This document shows positions 1 through 10,101 of a stretch of DNA of 64,000 nucleotides, in pieces. Numbering within the stretch: the stretch's first letter is position 1; each line of letters starts with the position of its first letter. The notes beneath the pieces are model-generated. The model was not told the DNA's origin, did not search any database, and saw only the letters and a list, made by a program, of their open reading frames with translations. A program made the translations under genes and the position numbers. This DNA is from Anaspis maculata. Its lineage: Eukaryota; Arthropoda; Insecta; Coleoptera; Scraptiidae. The stretch lies in the NCBI GenBank assembly GCA_949128115.1, contig OX421963.1:88979602-89043601 (forward strand). Reading direction: 5' to 3'.

Positions 1-2015
1 CTGGACACCAGACCAAAGACTGCACAAATGAAGCCAAGTTCATTGTCTGCGAAGAGAACCATCGCCCGGGTACAACTGAGTGTCGTGCGTACAGGGCAGC
101 GCTGAGAAGAGAACGGAAAAAAAGCGCATCTACCTTGGAAGAATAGACCTGATTAGTAAATAGAAGCATCTAGATAGACGATTGAGCATCGATAAAACGG
201 ATATGACATGAACAAAATGGGACGAAATCATAAATTCAAACAGAATAATCTCAACAGGAGCAGAGCGGCCCATGCGCTGGCATTGCACTCTGCAAGTGAG
301 GGCAACATCGACATTTTGATTGTGTCGGAGCCTAACAAAGCCAGCATACAACCATCATGGTATGTTGACACTCGAGAAGATGCAGCGGTTGTTGTTATTG
401 GCAAGGAAATCGAAATTGTCAAGGCGGAAACAAACTTATCCGGATTCGTCTGGGTGGATGTTGGCTGGGCCCGCATCTACTCTTGTTACATCTCGCCAAA
501 CTGCTCCATGGAAGAGTATTGCGACTACTTGCAGTCTTTGGAAACCAGTCTGGTTGGATCTCAAAACCACACATTGATTGGAGGTGACTTCAACGCTAAG
601 GCTGCAGAGTGGGGTTCTGATACAACAGATAACAGAGGTACACTTCTAGCAGAGCTGATTGCAAGACTTGGATTGGAAATCGGCAAAGTTGGACACGAAC
701 CCACCTTCCATAGGAATTCTGCCACGTCGATCATTGACGTGACGCTAGCATCGCAGCAAATTTCTTTTCGTCTGACGGACTGGAGAGTCACAACACAGGA
801 AACGTTGAGCGACCATAAATACCTGGAGTTCACCGTGAAGGATACTGTCAACAGAAATTTCCAGGGACCTGTCCACAAGGGCTGGGTTGTGGAAAAACTC
901 AACCTTGACAAGTTCAGATTATTGTGTGAAACCAAGCTCAATGTCGCGCAGCGTCTGGACGATGCGGACGAACATCTACAAGTGATAACTAAAATACTCA
1001 CCTTCATCTGCGACCAGACCATGCCAAGAAGGGGACACCCACGTAAAAATGCCTCCTACTGGTGGAACATAAAAATTGCAGAATTGAGAAAACGCGCCAC
1101 AAGAGCTAGAAGATTTCATCTGAGAACGGTGAAAAAAGGAGAGAACACGCAGCAAACTTGGGGAGCTTACAAAGCCGCCAAAAAAGAGTTGGTCAAAGAA
1201 ATTAAAAGTGCCAAGGCCGCCTCCTGGGATTCCCTATGTCAAGAGGTCGAGATGAATCCGTGGGGCAAACCATACAAAATTGTGACAAAACGATTTCATA
1301 CACCCGATAAAATACCAACATGTAGCGTGCCGGACATAATTAGCCACGTCTTTCCCATACATGACCAACTTGACCATAACCCTGATGAAATTGACGATGC
1401 AGACCACATGCCCGTCACAGACGAAGAAATAATCACAGCCGCCAGAAAGCTGGAAAACGGACGATCACCGGGACTGGACGGAATCCCAAACGAAATTGTT
1501 AGGCTAGCTGCGGAACAAAACCCTGATTTCTTTAGAACGTTTATTGACCAATTTTTGTGCAAGGGACACTTCCCGTTTGCCGGGAAAGTAGGGAGACTGG
1601 TGCTGCTGAAAAAGCCGAACAAACCCGATGGACATCCTTCATCTTATATACCTCTGTGCCTGCTTAACACCTGGTCGAAGCTCCTTGAACAAATTATTGC
1701 TGGAAGAATTAGAGAGGCATTGATTAGCAATAATACCACGCTGTCAAACAGACAGTTTGGGTTCCGAAAGAGAATGTCAACAATTGACGCGATCAACCGG
1801 GTGCTCACCATTGCAAAAAATGCAGTCCAAGACACGTTGAAAACGATGGGTCACTGTGTAGTTGTGGCAGTCGACGTCAAAAACACGTTCAATTCAGTTC
1901 CACGAGAAAAGATACTGAATGCTTTGAAGATAAAAGGAGTGGAAGGCAGACTCCTGGCAATCATAAGGAGTCACTTGTCCAACCGTAAAAGCATTCCTCT
2001 CCTCCCGAAAAAAAA
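1..2015 (+). mobile_element. SART/TRAS-like (R1-clade) LINE, element A, 3' half of RT deleted
   Basis: Non-LTR retrotransposon entering from the left edge. It contains the end of gag, the endonuclease and the N-terminal half of the RT. At about 1984 it jumps to a 26-bp sequence (1984-2009) that is identical to the 3' terminus of the next element (3788-3813). An A-run (2008-2015) and TCAGG repeats follow. Seen: the identical 3' tail followed by A-run and (GGTCA)n in both places. Known: SART and TRAS elements insert specifically into insect telomeric pentamers. Inferred: an internal deletion joined the RT to the 3' UTR. CGTAAAA at the junction lies both in the tail and in the RT codons, which suggests a microhomology-mediated event. 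Confidence 0.8.
3..146 (+). CDS. Gag (ORF1) C-terminus with zinc knuckles, partial at 5' end
   Basis: The last 47 codons of an R1-clade ORF1, ending in TAG at 144-146. The frame opens with GHQTKDC and later CEENHRPGTTEC, giving the H/C and C-x-H-x-C spacing of the final CCHC knuckles. A basic tail (RRERKKS) follows. ORF1 protein binds element RNA and escorts it to the target. The start lies outside the window. The endonuclease/RT ORF begins about 60 bp downstream, the usual ORF1-ORF2 order. No disabling change is seen in the visible part. Confidence 0.65.
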   Translation, partial: GHQTKDCTNEAKFIVCEENHRPGTTECRAYRAALRRERKKSASTLEE

Positions 2016-2745
2016 GGTCAGGTCAGGTCACAAAATGGAAAGTCGGGGAATATCCAGATACCTCATCAACATAGTGAAATCCTATTTCACAAACAAAAAG
2101 ATCACGGTAAATGAAGAAGACGATCGTTTAGTGGGCGGCGGAGTTCTGCAGGGATCGGTCCTCTGGAATCTTTTATATGACGACCTTATGAACATAGACT
2201 CATCCGGAGTAACAAACTTTTGCTACGCCGACGACCTGGCAATCATGATAGTGGCTGAGAACGCAAGAGAGTTAGTCAGTCGCGGAAATAAGGCCCTCGA
2301 ACTGGTGGGTCTATGGATGAGAGACAACCAGCTGACAGTTGCTCCACAAAAATCGAGCGCGATAATATTGAATGCCAGGAGAAAAATCGAAGAAGTCGTT
2401 TTCACAATGGATGGATCAAATATAAAACCAAGCCCTACTGTGAAATACCTGGGTATGACGGTGGACCGATGGATGCTCTTCGGAGATCATCTGCAAGCGA
2501 TGTGCACGAAAGCGCAAAGAATAGGAAGAGCACTCGCGGTTTTGCTCCCAAACATCAAGGGGCCCAGGGAAAGAAAACGAAGAGTACTGCACAACACTAT
2601 TGCATCGGTGGTGCTATACGGAGCATCAGTCTGGATAGGGGCTCTTCGAGTCCAAAGACACAAAACAAGACTTGCCAGAACACAACGGCCTCTGGCCATA
2701 AGAATTTGCAGTGCCTACAGAACCATATCTTCGCTGATGACATAG
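208..2745 (+). pseudogene. Chimeric endonuclease/reverse transcriptase ORF spanning two elements
   Basis: An 845-codon open frame that is not one real protein. Residues 1-~215 are an R1-type APE endonuclease: NLNRSRAAH near the start, GGDFNAK, SIIDVTLAS and SDH. The RT follows, with GRSPGLDGIPNEIV, RQFGFRKRMST and the first catalytic Asp in VVAVDVKNTFN. At residue ~593 the frame passes through the element A tail, its A-run and (TCAGG)3, read as PKKKVRSGH. It then re-enters the RT of element B (ESRGISRYLI onward), so the segment after motif A is present twice in diverged form. YADD is present. The loop before it reads GSVLWNLLYDD and lacks the usual GP-x residues, so it has a small in-frame deletion. 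The frame ends early in a foreign insertion. Catalytic activity is unlikely. Confidence 0.8.
2016..2030 (+). repeat. Telomere-type (TCAGG)3 tract between elements A and B
   Basis: Three GGTCA units follow eight A residues that end element A and precede a 5'-truncated element B. TCAGG is the telomeric unit of many beetles and the target of SART-type elements there. Here it marks the junction of two tandem insertions and happens to stay in frame with the RT codons on both sides. Confidence 0.85.
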
Positions 2746-3068
2746 GCTTTCGGATACCCAGACCGAACTCCCGCAGCACACAGCTGCTCCATCTGCCCTA
2801 CGCGAGAACTCGTGGACTCACCTGCTCCCCTCTCCATCGGATGATTCACTCCTACCGTGACGTCGAAACTCGCTGTGACATCCTTCATACCACTGTTTCG
2901 GCTATCAAGGAGATATACAGGTGTCAGCATGACGACTGACACTTCATTGAGGCCAGTTTGTTCTTTTTTTTCCAACTTCAGGATTTCACACATTCTATAA
3001 ATAGGACTTTGCTCCTGTTGAATGTGCTTCAAATAATAATAATAATAATATTAATAATAATAATAATA
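2734..3068 (+). mobile_element. Small (AAT)n-tailed insertion inside element B ORF2
   Basis: The RT frame should read TISS-NAAAMVVAGVIP across 2725-3090. Instead, about 335 bp is inserted after TCTTCG (2728-2733), and coding resumes after TATCG (about 3071). The insert ends in an (AAT)n microsatellite at about 3032-3068, as do the 3' ends of some LINEs such as I-type elements. No convincing domain is seen in it. It is probably a 5'-truncated LINE or a SINE; the family is unknown. Confidence 0.6.
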
Positions 3069-3070
3069 TC

Positions 3071-3623
3071 GAACGCGGCCGCGATGGTTGTCGCAGGAGT
3101 GATACCTTGCCACCTACTAGCTGAAGAGAGGACTAGAGTTGCAACACTATCAACCAAGACCAATGGAACAAAAAAAGCCAAGAGACAAATTACATTAGGG
3201 AAATAGCAAGCGGAATGGGAAAGCGGAAACACCTCGGCAAAATGGACGAGAAGACTGATACGCAACGTTGAAGATTGGGTAACCAGGAAAGCAGGCGAGG
3301 TCGGATACTATGTAACTCAGTTTCTGACCGGGCACGGGTGCTTCATGGCATACACTTACAAAATAGGCAAAAGGACGTCACCAACCTGTATGTACTGCAA
3401 AGAGAAAGATGACGCGGAACACATCTTCTTTTCGTGCTCAAAGTGGGAAGCCGTCAGACAAAACGTGAAGACCCAAATCAACGGTACACTGACTCCTGAA
3501 AATGTGATTGACACCATGATGTCGAGCGATGGAAACTGGAAACTTCTTGAAACATTCATCACGGATACACTCAAGACCAAAGAGAAAGACGAAACAGGTG
3601 AACAGAAAGAGACACAGGAATAG
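3071..3623 (+). pseudogene. C-terminal domain of element B ORF2
   Basis: Continues the R1-clade ORF2 after the insertion: NAAAMVVAGVIPCHLL, then a basic helix region. The C-terminal CCHC motif reads CMYCKEKDDAEHIFFSC (C-x2-C-x7-H-x4-C), a standard feature of R1/SART/TRAS ORF2. A TAG at 3204-3206 replaces a Trp codon in GK-W-QAEWE, so the domain is broken. The stop at 3621-3623 is followed by a 3' UTR leading to the A-run. Confidence 0.75.
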
Positions 3624-3826
3624 ACGCCCGATCTTCAAGAACACGCCACCCACATCTGATGATATGCAACTGCGGTTCCAGATGTGGATAACCACCAGGC
3701 ATGAGGAGAGGTTTAGTGGGTAGTGGTTGAGCGAAAGACGCTTGCCGAGCCCCACACTGCCCCGGTGTCATCTCCAGCCGGGGCGTGCGTAAAAGCATTC
3801 CTCTCCTCCCGAAGAAAAAAAAAAAA

Positions 3827-3850
3827 GGTCAGGTCAGGTCAGGTCAGGTC
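3827..3850 (+). repeat. Telomere-type (TCAGG)~5 tract between elements B and C
   Basis: Twenty-four bases of GGTCA-type units directly follow the A-rich end of element B and directly precede the 5' sequence of element C. The same arrangement occurs at 2016-2030. The array is therefore element-A(n)-(TCAGG)n-element, with all members in one orientation. Confidence 0.85.
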
Positions 3851-5632
3851 CCCCTCCTAGGTGCTGTAAGACCTTGTTGTTGGTAGAGGGGCTCAAGTTA
3901 CTGCGATGATCCTGAGAGCTATGTCGGCGGGAGCCGCGCGAAGAGGCCCCTGGCAGAAACACTTATGCCGAAAAGGTCGATGGAGAGCGGTGAAAGCCAA
4001 GAAACAGCACAAAGGGGCTGAGCGGAGCACCAGTCAGCCTCTCATCATACCGTAATCGTGTGACATTCGTCAGAGACTCTGGCAAGGCATGGCTGGAGAA
4101 CGTCGGGTGTCGTACGACTGGGGGGCTTGCCTTCATCGGCCGGCTTGCGAGGAGCAAACCTCTATGAAATATCCGACAGCGAAGTCGAAAAAACCTGTGG
4201 GGCACCAGGCTCACCTCACAGTATGAGTGCCCTTCCCTCGGTATCGACCCTCTGCCGAGGGATGATTTTTTCATTGGTTCCTACTCGTGGGAACGATATG
4301 GACAAAAATTCTCCTAGTCATGCAGACCAAGCAACAAACAGACAGCCCTTTCCAGCGCCGAGGACTGACTAGAACACCACCCGCATCGCAAAGATCGCAT
4401 TCGGTACCAATAGAGAAAGACATTCTCAAGGAGCTAGTTTTCGGAACAAGCCCCTTTGTCTTATTGCAGAGAAATCAAGCAGCTCAAGAGGTATTGGAGG
4501 CTCCTACCTCCCTAACAAGGGAGAGCAACCGTGAAGATATCAACAAGCAGGCAGCCGCAAAGGCCGCGTGGCGAATACCATATATTGATAGCTCTCCAGA
4601 CGACACCAGCGAGAGTGGGAAAAGAAGGAGGAAAGATGAGGACCCTATCGCGGCGTTGAAAAAGAACGAGGAGGACAAAGTTTTTCTTGCAAGAAGCCAT
4701 CGATAACATAAGCAAGTTGATGTCACTGGTGAAGAAAAATCCAAACACGAAGCGCGAGATAAAGGAAACGGCTAGTAGACTTCGTGATTGCTCAAACAGG
4801 ATGACGACCAGAAGGGTGAACAGATTCCTGAACCGAGTTGTAGGAGACTGCGCCACTGCTCAGCAGAAGCGTCAAAAATACGAAAGGTTAGAGGAACAGT
4901 TTCGGTCGAGACACAAACCGAAGCGCAGACAATTCAAGAAGAAAACGGAATTGATCTCTTAACGGAGCTTACTCCGAGAAGAAAAAAGTCATCCGTGAAG
5001 ATGGAGTATATGAACACTGTCAAGGCTCTGGAAGAAAATTAGGCTATTCAACATCAGAAATTGTGATCGGTAACCCTCTTAATAAGAGGAATACAGACAT
5101 GATGCTGGTGACAGTTGGGGAAGAGAACAGATTAGACGTCGGTATACACAGACTGTTCAAGGAAAGGCACCCTGAACTACAGGAAATAGAAGGAGATTCC
5201 GGCAGGATCGTGGCCTCTACATCAACGGAAGTGAACGAGTATGTCAGAACTTCTACTTCCATAATTTGGAAAGCCCACATTGAAAACCTAGACGAAACAG
5301 CAGAGCTTTTCAAAAGGATGAGAAAAGAAATGGAGAAAGTCAAATGCACCAAGATCTCAATGCAACTGATAACTGGGGCGAACCTAACTAAAATAAGGAA
5401 GGAAATTGATGATTCTCTGAGAAAGAGCGGAATGAAAATTGATATTCATGTCCCAAATGACAAGAACGTCAGACCTAGAACAGTAAAAACGAGACATTTG
5501 ACCGGTGCCTCAAAAGCCAGGAGCGAGGCATCGATTATAGAGACTAGCGGGGTAGCTATGAGGAAATGCTACAAAAGATAAAAACGGAAGTGAACATTTT
5601 ATGAATTGTAAAATATTATACAAGTAAAGAGA
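3851..5632 (+). mobile_element. SART/TRAS-like LINE, element C, 5' part only
   Basis: Begins right after the telomere-type tract with about 430 bp of 5' UTR-like sequence, more GC-rich than the rest of the window, followed by a broken gag. The recognisable gag frame fades near 5632, before the zinc knuckles and before any ORF2. The element is therefore truncated on its 3' side by a rearrangement, not by normal 5' truncation. The 5' UTR assignment is inference from position. Confidence 0.6.
4287..5632 (+). pseudogene. Gag (ORF1) of element C, several frameshifts
   Basis: Gag-like sequence scattered over several frames. About 4287-4706 ends with a Lys/Arg/Asp/Glu-rich stretch (KRRRKDEDPIAALKK). 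About 4687-4962 is helical and basic (QEAIDNISKLMSLVKK). About 4788-5042 and 5063-5581 follow, with a C-terminal SYEEMLQKIKTEVNI in yet another frame near 5554-5600. That last motif resembles the conserved core of R1-clade ORF1 just upstream of its zinc knuckles. At least three frameshifts make it non-functional. ORF1 of this clade is poorly conserved, so the assignment leans on context and the SYEEMLQKIKT motif. Confidence 0.55.
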
Positions 5633-5926
5633 CAAGATTTTAACTTTCTACATTAGTCTTGCGGATTTTTTGTGGAGGAAGGAAGTCAATTTCAATTAAC
5701 GCGAATAGAGCATTGTAGGATTATAGGTGTGAACCGGGCACATATGCGTATATTCAGCGGAAATTTCAGGCACACAAACTTATAGCTTGTCAACTCAGGT
5801 AACAAGTAATAGTGGCCTTACATTGAGCATTGAATGCTGCAGCTTTTTTAGCTGCCGAGTCTGATTGCCTTTTTCTCGAATTGGGTGAAGAGAAGCCGTA
5901 TAGTGTATAGTCAATTGGACCTTTCA

Positions 5927-6245
5927 TTTTTTTTTTTGGCAGTGGACGGGGATCCGTGTACTGACTGGCAGTCCCTCTTAAGCCCCGCCTCAGTACTCTG
6001 AAAGCGGTGCCGGGTGATTCGCATACCACCCACCATTTTATGGACGCATCAACAACGAGGTTATTGGCGCCCTTTTTTCGGTGTCCATCTCGTTTCATCC
6101 TTTTCCCCTTGACGTGACCGCGCGGTGGTACACGCCAAGGTACTAGAGAGCGCATGAAAATTTTCACCTGGCCCAGGCCGGATTCGAACCCACTATCTCT
6201 GGAATTGCTTTCAAAGACGGAGTCCCCCGCGCTACCGGCCGGGTT
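5927..6245 (-). mobile_element. tRNA-derived SINE, poly(A)-tailed, with 12-bp TSD
   Basis: Read on the minus strand, the element starts at 6245 with a tRNA-like head. A B box (GGGTTCGAATCC) lies near 6180-6192 and an A-box-like TAGCGCGGGGG upstream. A ~240-bp body follows and ends in an A11 tail (T-run 5927-5937). The 12-bp direct repeat TTGGACCTTTCA flanks it at 5915-5926 and 6246-6257, a clear target-site duplication. SINEs are transcribed by RNA polymerase III from these boxes and mobilised by a partner LINE. The partner is unknown here. Confidence 0.8.
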
Positions 6246-6904
6246 TTGGACCTTTCAGATGCAGAATTCGGTGGGAAATATTTTTATTTTTATTACTTAT
6301 TCACGTCCAAGTTACTGTTGGCAACAAAATGAGAAAAACTGACACCATGTCACCGTAAGGGTGGGTTTTATCCCTCTGGAATCCATGACGCGAGCGCCGG
6401 AATCTCCAAGAGTTTTGATATGTTGTTCAGATGGGTAAAAAGGTCGCTACCCACTCAGCATAGCATGTCATGTTTCATAAATGAGATGATCTCAATCATG
6501 TCACAAAATAACATCACAATGAACGTTACTTCCACATCTCTGTGATGTTCATCCGCGATGTTATACGATGTAATGTCTGAGAGATGTTTCGAAATGAACT
6601 TTAATTGAACATCACACATGAGACATCTACCGGACATCACATTGTTACTGCTTTCAACTTGCCGAAGTGTAACATCTCACTGACGTCAATGAGATGTAGT
6701 CACTGAGAGATTTTTCAAATTTCGTGGGCTGTCATCGTTAAGCTCTGTGTGTCGGAGAATATTTAATAAATAGTTTTGTCCTCTATTCCATGTGCGTGAT
6801 GCCAGAACAGCCTTATGTCTTCATGTTTAGTGTGGGACCCTGCGGGCCCTCTTATGTCTTCATCAAGGGAGCCCACTAAACAACCCACAGCGGAATCATC
6901 CTAC

Positions 6905-7463
6905 CATTGGAACATCCTACCGGAAAAACAGCCACCGCTCATTTTGCCGCAAATTCTGCAACCGTGCAAACATGCTACTGCTAAATCAACACACCGGAAA
7001 AAGTGCAACCACGCATTTAGCTACCGCGCATTCATCCTACTGCTGAAGCAACACACCCGGAAAAACAGCCACCGCTCATTTTGCCACGGATTCTGCAACC
7101 CCGCAGACATGCTACTGCTCAATCAACACACCGGAAAACGTGCAATCGCTCATTTAGCCACCGAGAGCGCTGCCGCGCATTCATCCTACTGCTGAAGCGC
7201 TCTCGGTGGCTAAATGAGCGATTGCACGTTTTCCGGTGTGTTGATTGAGCAGTAGCATGTCTGCGGGGTTGCAGAATTCGTGGCAAAATGAGCGGTAGCT
7301 GTTTTTCCGGGTGTGTTGCTTCAGCAGTAGGAATGCGCGGTAGCGGTCTCGGTGGCTAAATGCGTGGTTGCACTTTTTCCGGTGTGTTGATTTAGCAGTA
7401 GCATGTTTGCACGGTTGCAGAATTCGTGGCAAAATGAGCGGTGGCTGTTTCTCCGGTAGGATG
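6905..7463. repeat. ~560-bp palindrome with tandem sub-repeats
   Basis: The arms 6905-7171 and 7196-7463 are near-perfect reverse complements around a ~24-nt centre (7172-7195). Each arm is itself about two copies of a ~136-bp unit containing CATGCTACTGCT and ACACACCGGAAAA. The structure would form a long hairpin. No protein is encoded; open frames in the arms simply mirror each other. It sits inside the proposed 6448-10101 element. Confidence 0.8.
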
Positions 7464-7918
7464 TTTTAATGGTAGGTTTGATTTCTCGGTGGGCTGTTGC
7501 ATAGGGACTCTTCATCAAGTGTCGTTTGGAACAACTTTTGTGTCTTCTTGTGCTTGTGGCTTTCGGAACTAGTGTGCCCCGTTTGTGTCTCCTTGTGTTC
7601 TTCGAAAGCCTACTGGGCCTTCTTGTATTTTGTCGTGACTTTCGCACCTTTAGTGAACTCTTGTGTCTGCTTTTACGTTATTCGGAACCCCAAAATGGGC
7701 CCCTTTTTGTTTTATTGTGCTTTCGAATACTTTGATGACTCCCGCTCATGTCTTATTGTAATGTCCGGGCCCCCAACGGAGTCCCTTGTGCCTTGCTGTA
7801 ACGTTTCGAACCCCAGCGAGGCTTTTTGGGCTCGGTGTATCGTTTGGAGTCCTAATGAAATATTCCGAGAAACATCCCTGAACATCAAGTGCGCTGTTTA
7901 AATATACTGTAGTAGACA

Positions 7919-7999
7919 AGTTGGTAGCCTAGACGAATCGGCAGCAGTGCCTCTAAACAATCACCTGTGGGGATCCAGGTTCGAATCCTGCGGAAGACG
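7919..7999 (+). mobile_element. tRNA-like (SINE head) fragment
   Basis: GGTTCGAATCC at 7978-7988 is a perfect Pol III B box. TTGGTAGCC about 57 bp upstream could be a weak A box. The sequence between them does not fold into a proper anticodon arm by eye, and no acceptor stem pairs. It is therefore a tRNA-derived repeat head and not a tRNA gene. No TSD was found. Confidence 0.4.
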
Positions 8000-8721
8000 C
8001 CATAGAAGAAGAACTTTTCTTAGGGAAAAAACGTGGTGTATAGATTGTAAAAATTAGTAAAAATAGGTACGGAACCTCCTGTGACATAAAACTATGTTGA
8101 AAAGAGGTGAAAAATTAATTTTTATTCAAAAATACACATCCAAAATGCGACGTATCATGTACGTCAAAAAGTGATATCTACGAGATGTGGAATAGCGATG
8201 TAGATAGTATGTCACATTTGGACATCTTTGAGATATCTCATTCATGTTCTAATTACCCGGACATAAGAAGTAACAGAGATGTCCACTTAACATCGCAGAG
8301 ACTTTTTTGTTAACATCGCAGTTGTGACTTGAACATCCTACCCCCGGTTGCAAGAAACTAAAATTTGCTCCGTCGCAAATTAGCTTCGGTACCAAACTCG
8401 GTTATCAAATGGTAGGCTATTTGTAGGCGTAAAAAAAGGAGTGTCTAGAGTGACGACTGACATAATGTGTCAAACAAAAAATTGAATAAAATATGGGAAT
8501 GGAAAGCTGAGCTAATATTGTGAGTGAGAAAAGCACTGGTGTGCCTAATTCAAACCGAGTATACGTTTGGGTTTACATTTTGTGCTCATAAATAGAGAAT
8601 TTTAGCTGATGGGTGCAGGCAATCAGTTATACAGGTTTGTTTGTATGAGGATATTTGAAACAGTTGAAGTCTAGCTGTCAAGAGTCAAGCAAATTTGAAG
8701 AGTAAAAATGGTGCGCGGAAA

Positions 8722-8935
8722 GAAATACACCGAAGAAGATAGCTCTAGGTCTTCAACTCCGATGAGATCCACGATCCGCAACACATTGTCCTTCGTGAAC
8801 CTATATCGCTCCTAAAATTCCTTGTCGTTGTAAAACTCGAAGAGGTTTTTCCGCTCAGCATTTACACAACGAACTGCACCTGCAACGTCTTGCTCTTCTT
8901 CAGAAGAGGAAAATTCAGTCAGACATTTTAGATAC
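8722..8935 (-). pseudogene. PIF/Harbinger-like transposase N-terminal fragment
   Basis: On the minus strand the frame reads SSSEEEQDVAGAV, then FYNDKEF-stop-ERYRFTKDN and VLRIVDLIG. The pattern F-x-x-x-YR-x-(S/T)-K-x-x-VL-x-(I/L)-V-x-x-IG after an acidic run is typical of the N-terminal region of Harbinger (HARBI1-type) nucleases. A stop interrupts it and no catalytic DDE segment follows. Assignment is by motif recognition only. Confidence 0.45.
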
Positions 8936-9767
8936 GCATACAGCGTGACATATTGTGACGGCCCGGTCAACAACAAACCGTCCACCACACGTTTCGATCC
9001 GGTTAACTCTTTATTGCAGTTGCCGAGTCGTGGGTCGTGTTGGGACCTGATGGACAAGGAACCTGAACTACCTAAATGTGCACATCTAAGGGTTAGAGCA
9101 AGAGACAATAAGACAAGAGAAAAGAGGCAGCCATTTTCAGTGTGTGAGGTCTATTTTTGTACCAAAGAAAAACTTGACAAATCCAGAATTCAGTTTCATT
9201 CCTTTCTCTCAATTTCTTTGCTGTTGCTCATGCCAACGACTCCTGCAGTATTTCCTGTCGTCAAAAGCTGTTCTGGAGCTACTGAATCAGCACTGGATAT
9301 CACCTTGACACATGCTTGATACAGTGTCACTAGCGGCCAAAAATTGTTCAAGTTTCGTCACGGGATCGCAGTCCCAGTACTCCTGTAACTCATCGTTGTC
9401 ACCGAAGCACTCATACTTTGACTGAGCAATACTTTGCAATAAAGAGCTCCGCGTTCTTGGTGTAAACAACAGCTTTGTTTCCGCCGTACAGGTACAGGGC
9501 TCGTGGAGGCACCCAGCAAGTGTTCGCAATTTCAGTCGGTAACTCCCATCGCCTGAACCTGGAATTGTTGATCGACATAATAGCATTTACGGAGGCAGTT
9601 TGTCATATTCACCTGATCGACAGCCTGTGCATGGATTTATGCCTTAATTCGGTGCAATGATTTGCATATCATTCTTCAAAACTCGAAGAAATAAATAATG
9701 CTGTTAACCTCTGAAATTCCTGACGCTTCTTTGACTTTGACAGCTCGCGACGCGAGGTACGTACATC

Positions 9768-10007
9768 TTATCTACGAGACGGTTTTTTTTGATCGGCAAT
9801 GACACAACAAACTGCATCTTCTACTTCTTGTTCTTCTTCAGAAGAATAAAAATCGGAGACGTTGGAAAATTCAAAATAAAGTGTCGAATCAGACCTTTCA
9901 GCGCTTTTAGGTACGTGCATACGCATGAAAAGATGCAAGTAGTTCAAATGCATGATAACCTTAGCCACAGCCTGTTTGCTACCTCGTTTGATACCCTGTT
10001 CCTGCAA
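9768..10007 (-). pseudogene. Second copy of the acidic N-terminal segment
   Basis: A minus-strand frame with YSSEEEQEVEDAVCCVIADQ. This is clearly homologous to SSSEEEQDVAGAVRCVNAE in the fragment 0.9 kb away (8722-8935), so the same coding segment is duplicated within the proposed element. It ends soon after at a stop. It could be an N-terminal remnant of a Harbinger-type protein; no catalytic residues are present. Confidence 0.35.
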
Positions 10008-10101
10008 CCCGATTCAATTTGCTACGTCGCAAAATTAGATACCACGTTCGTGCAACCGGGCATAAGTGATGTCACAGAGATGTTTTCTTGCTGAGTGGGT
10101 A

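Larger units (their letters stand above)
2031..3826 (+). mobile_element. SART/TRAS-like LINE, element B, 5'-truncated
   Basis: Starts inside the RT domain directly after (TCAGG)3 and runs to an A-rich tail (3811-3826) followed by five TCAGG-type units. It carries RT motifs through YADD, then a ~335-bp foreign insertion, then the R1-type C-terminal domain and a 3' UTR. The 3' terminus matches that of element A exactly over 26 bp, so both belong to one family. 5' truncation is normal for target-primed reverse transcription. Confidence 0.8.
6448..10101. mobile_element. Candidate 3.65-kb DNA element with TACCCACTCAGCA ends
   Basis: TACCCACTCAGCA at 6448-6460 is matched by its exact reverse complement at 10089-10101, so TA may be the target duplication. 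Both ends carry sub-repeats built on CATCTC/GATGT. Inside lie a large palindrome, a tRNA-like head and minus-strand fragments resembling PIF/Harbinger transposase. At 8270-8410 there is also a partial copy of the right-end sequence (CGGTTGCA, GTCGCAAATT), so this may be two nested or tandem related elements. Terminal identity is only 13 bp, so the boundaries are a proposal. Confidence 0.5.

Noticed and set aside
208..2745. One intact 845-residue LINE polymerase
   Set aside because: The middle contains another element's 3' tail, A-run and TCAGG repeats, and the RT segment is duplicated. It is a fusion of two truncated elements.
6160..6245. tRNA gene on the minus strand
   Set aside because: Same reasoning: tRNA-like head of a poly(A)-tailed SINE with a 12-bp duplication.
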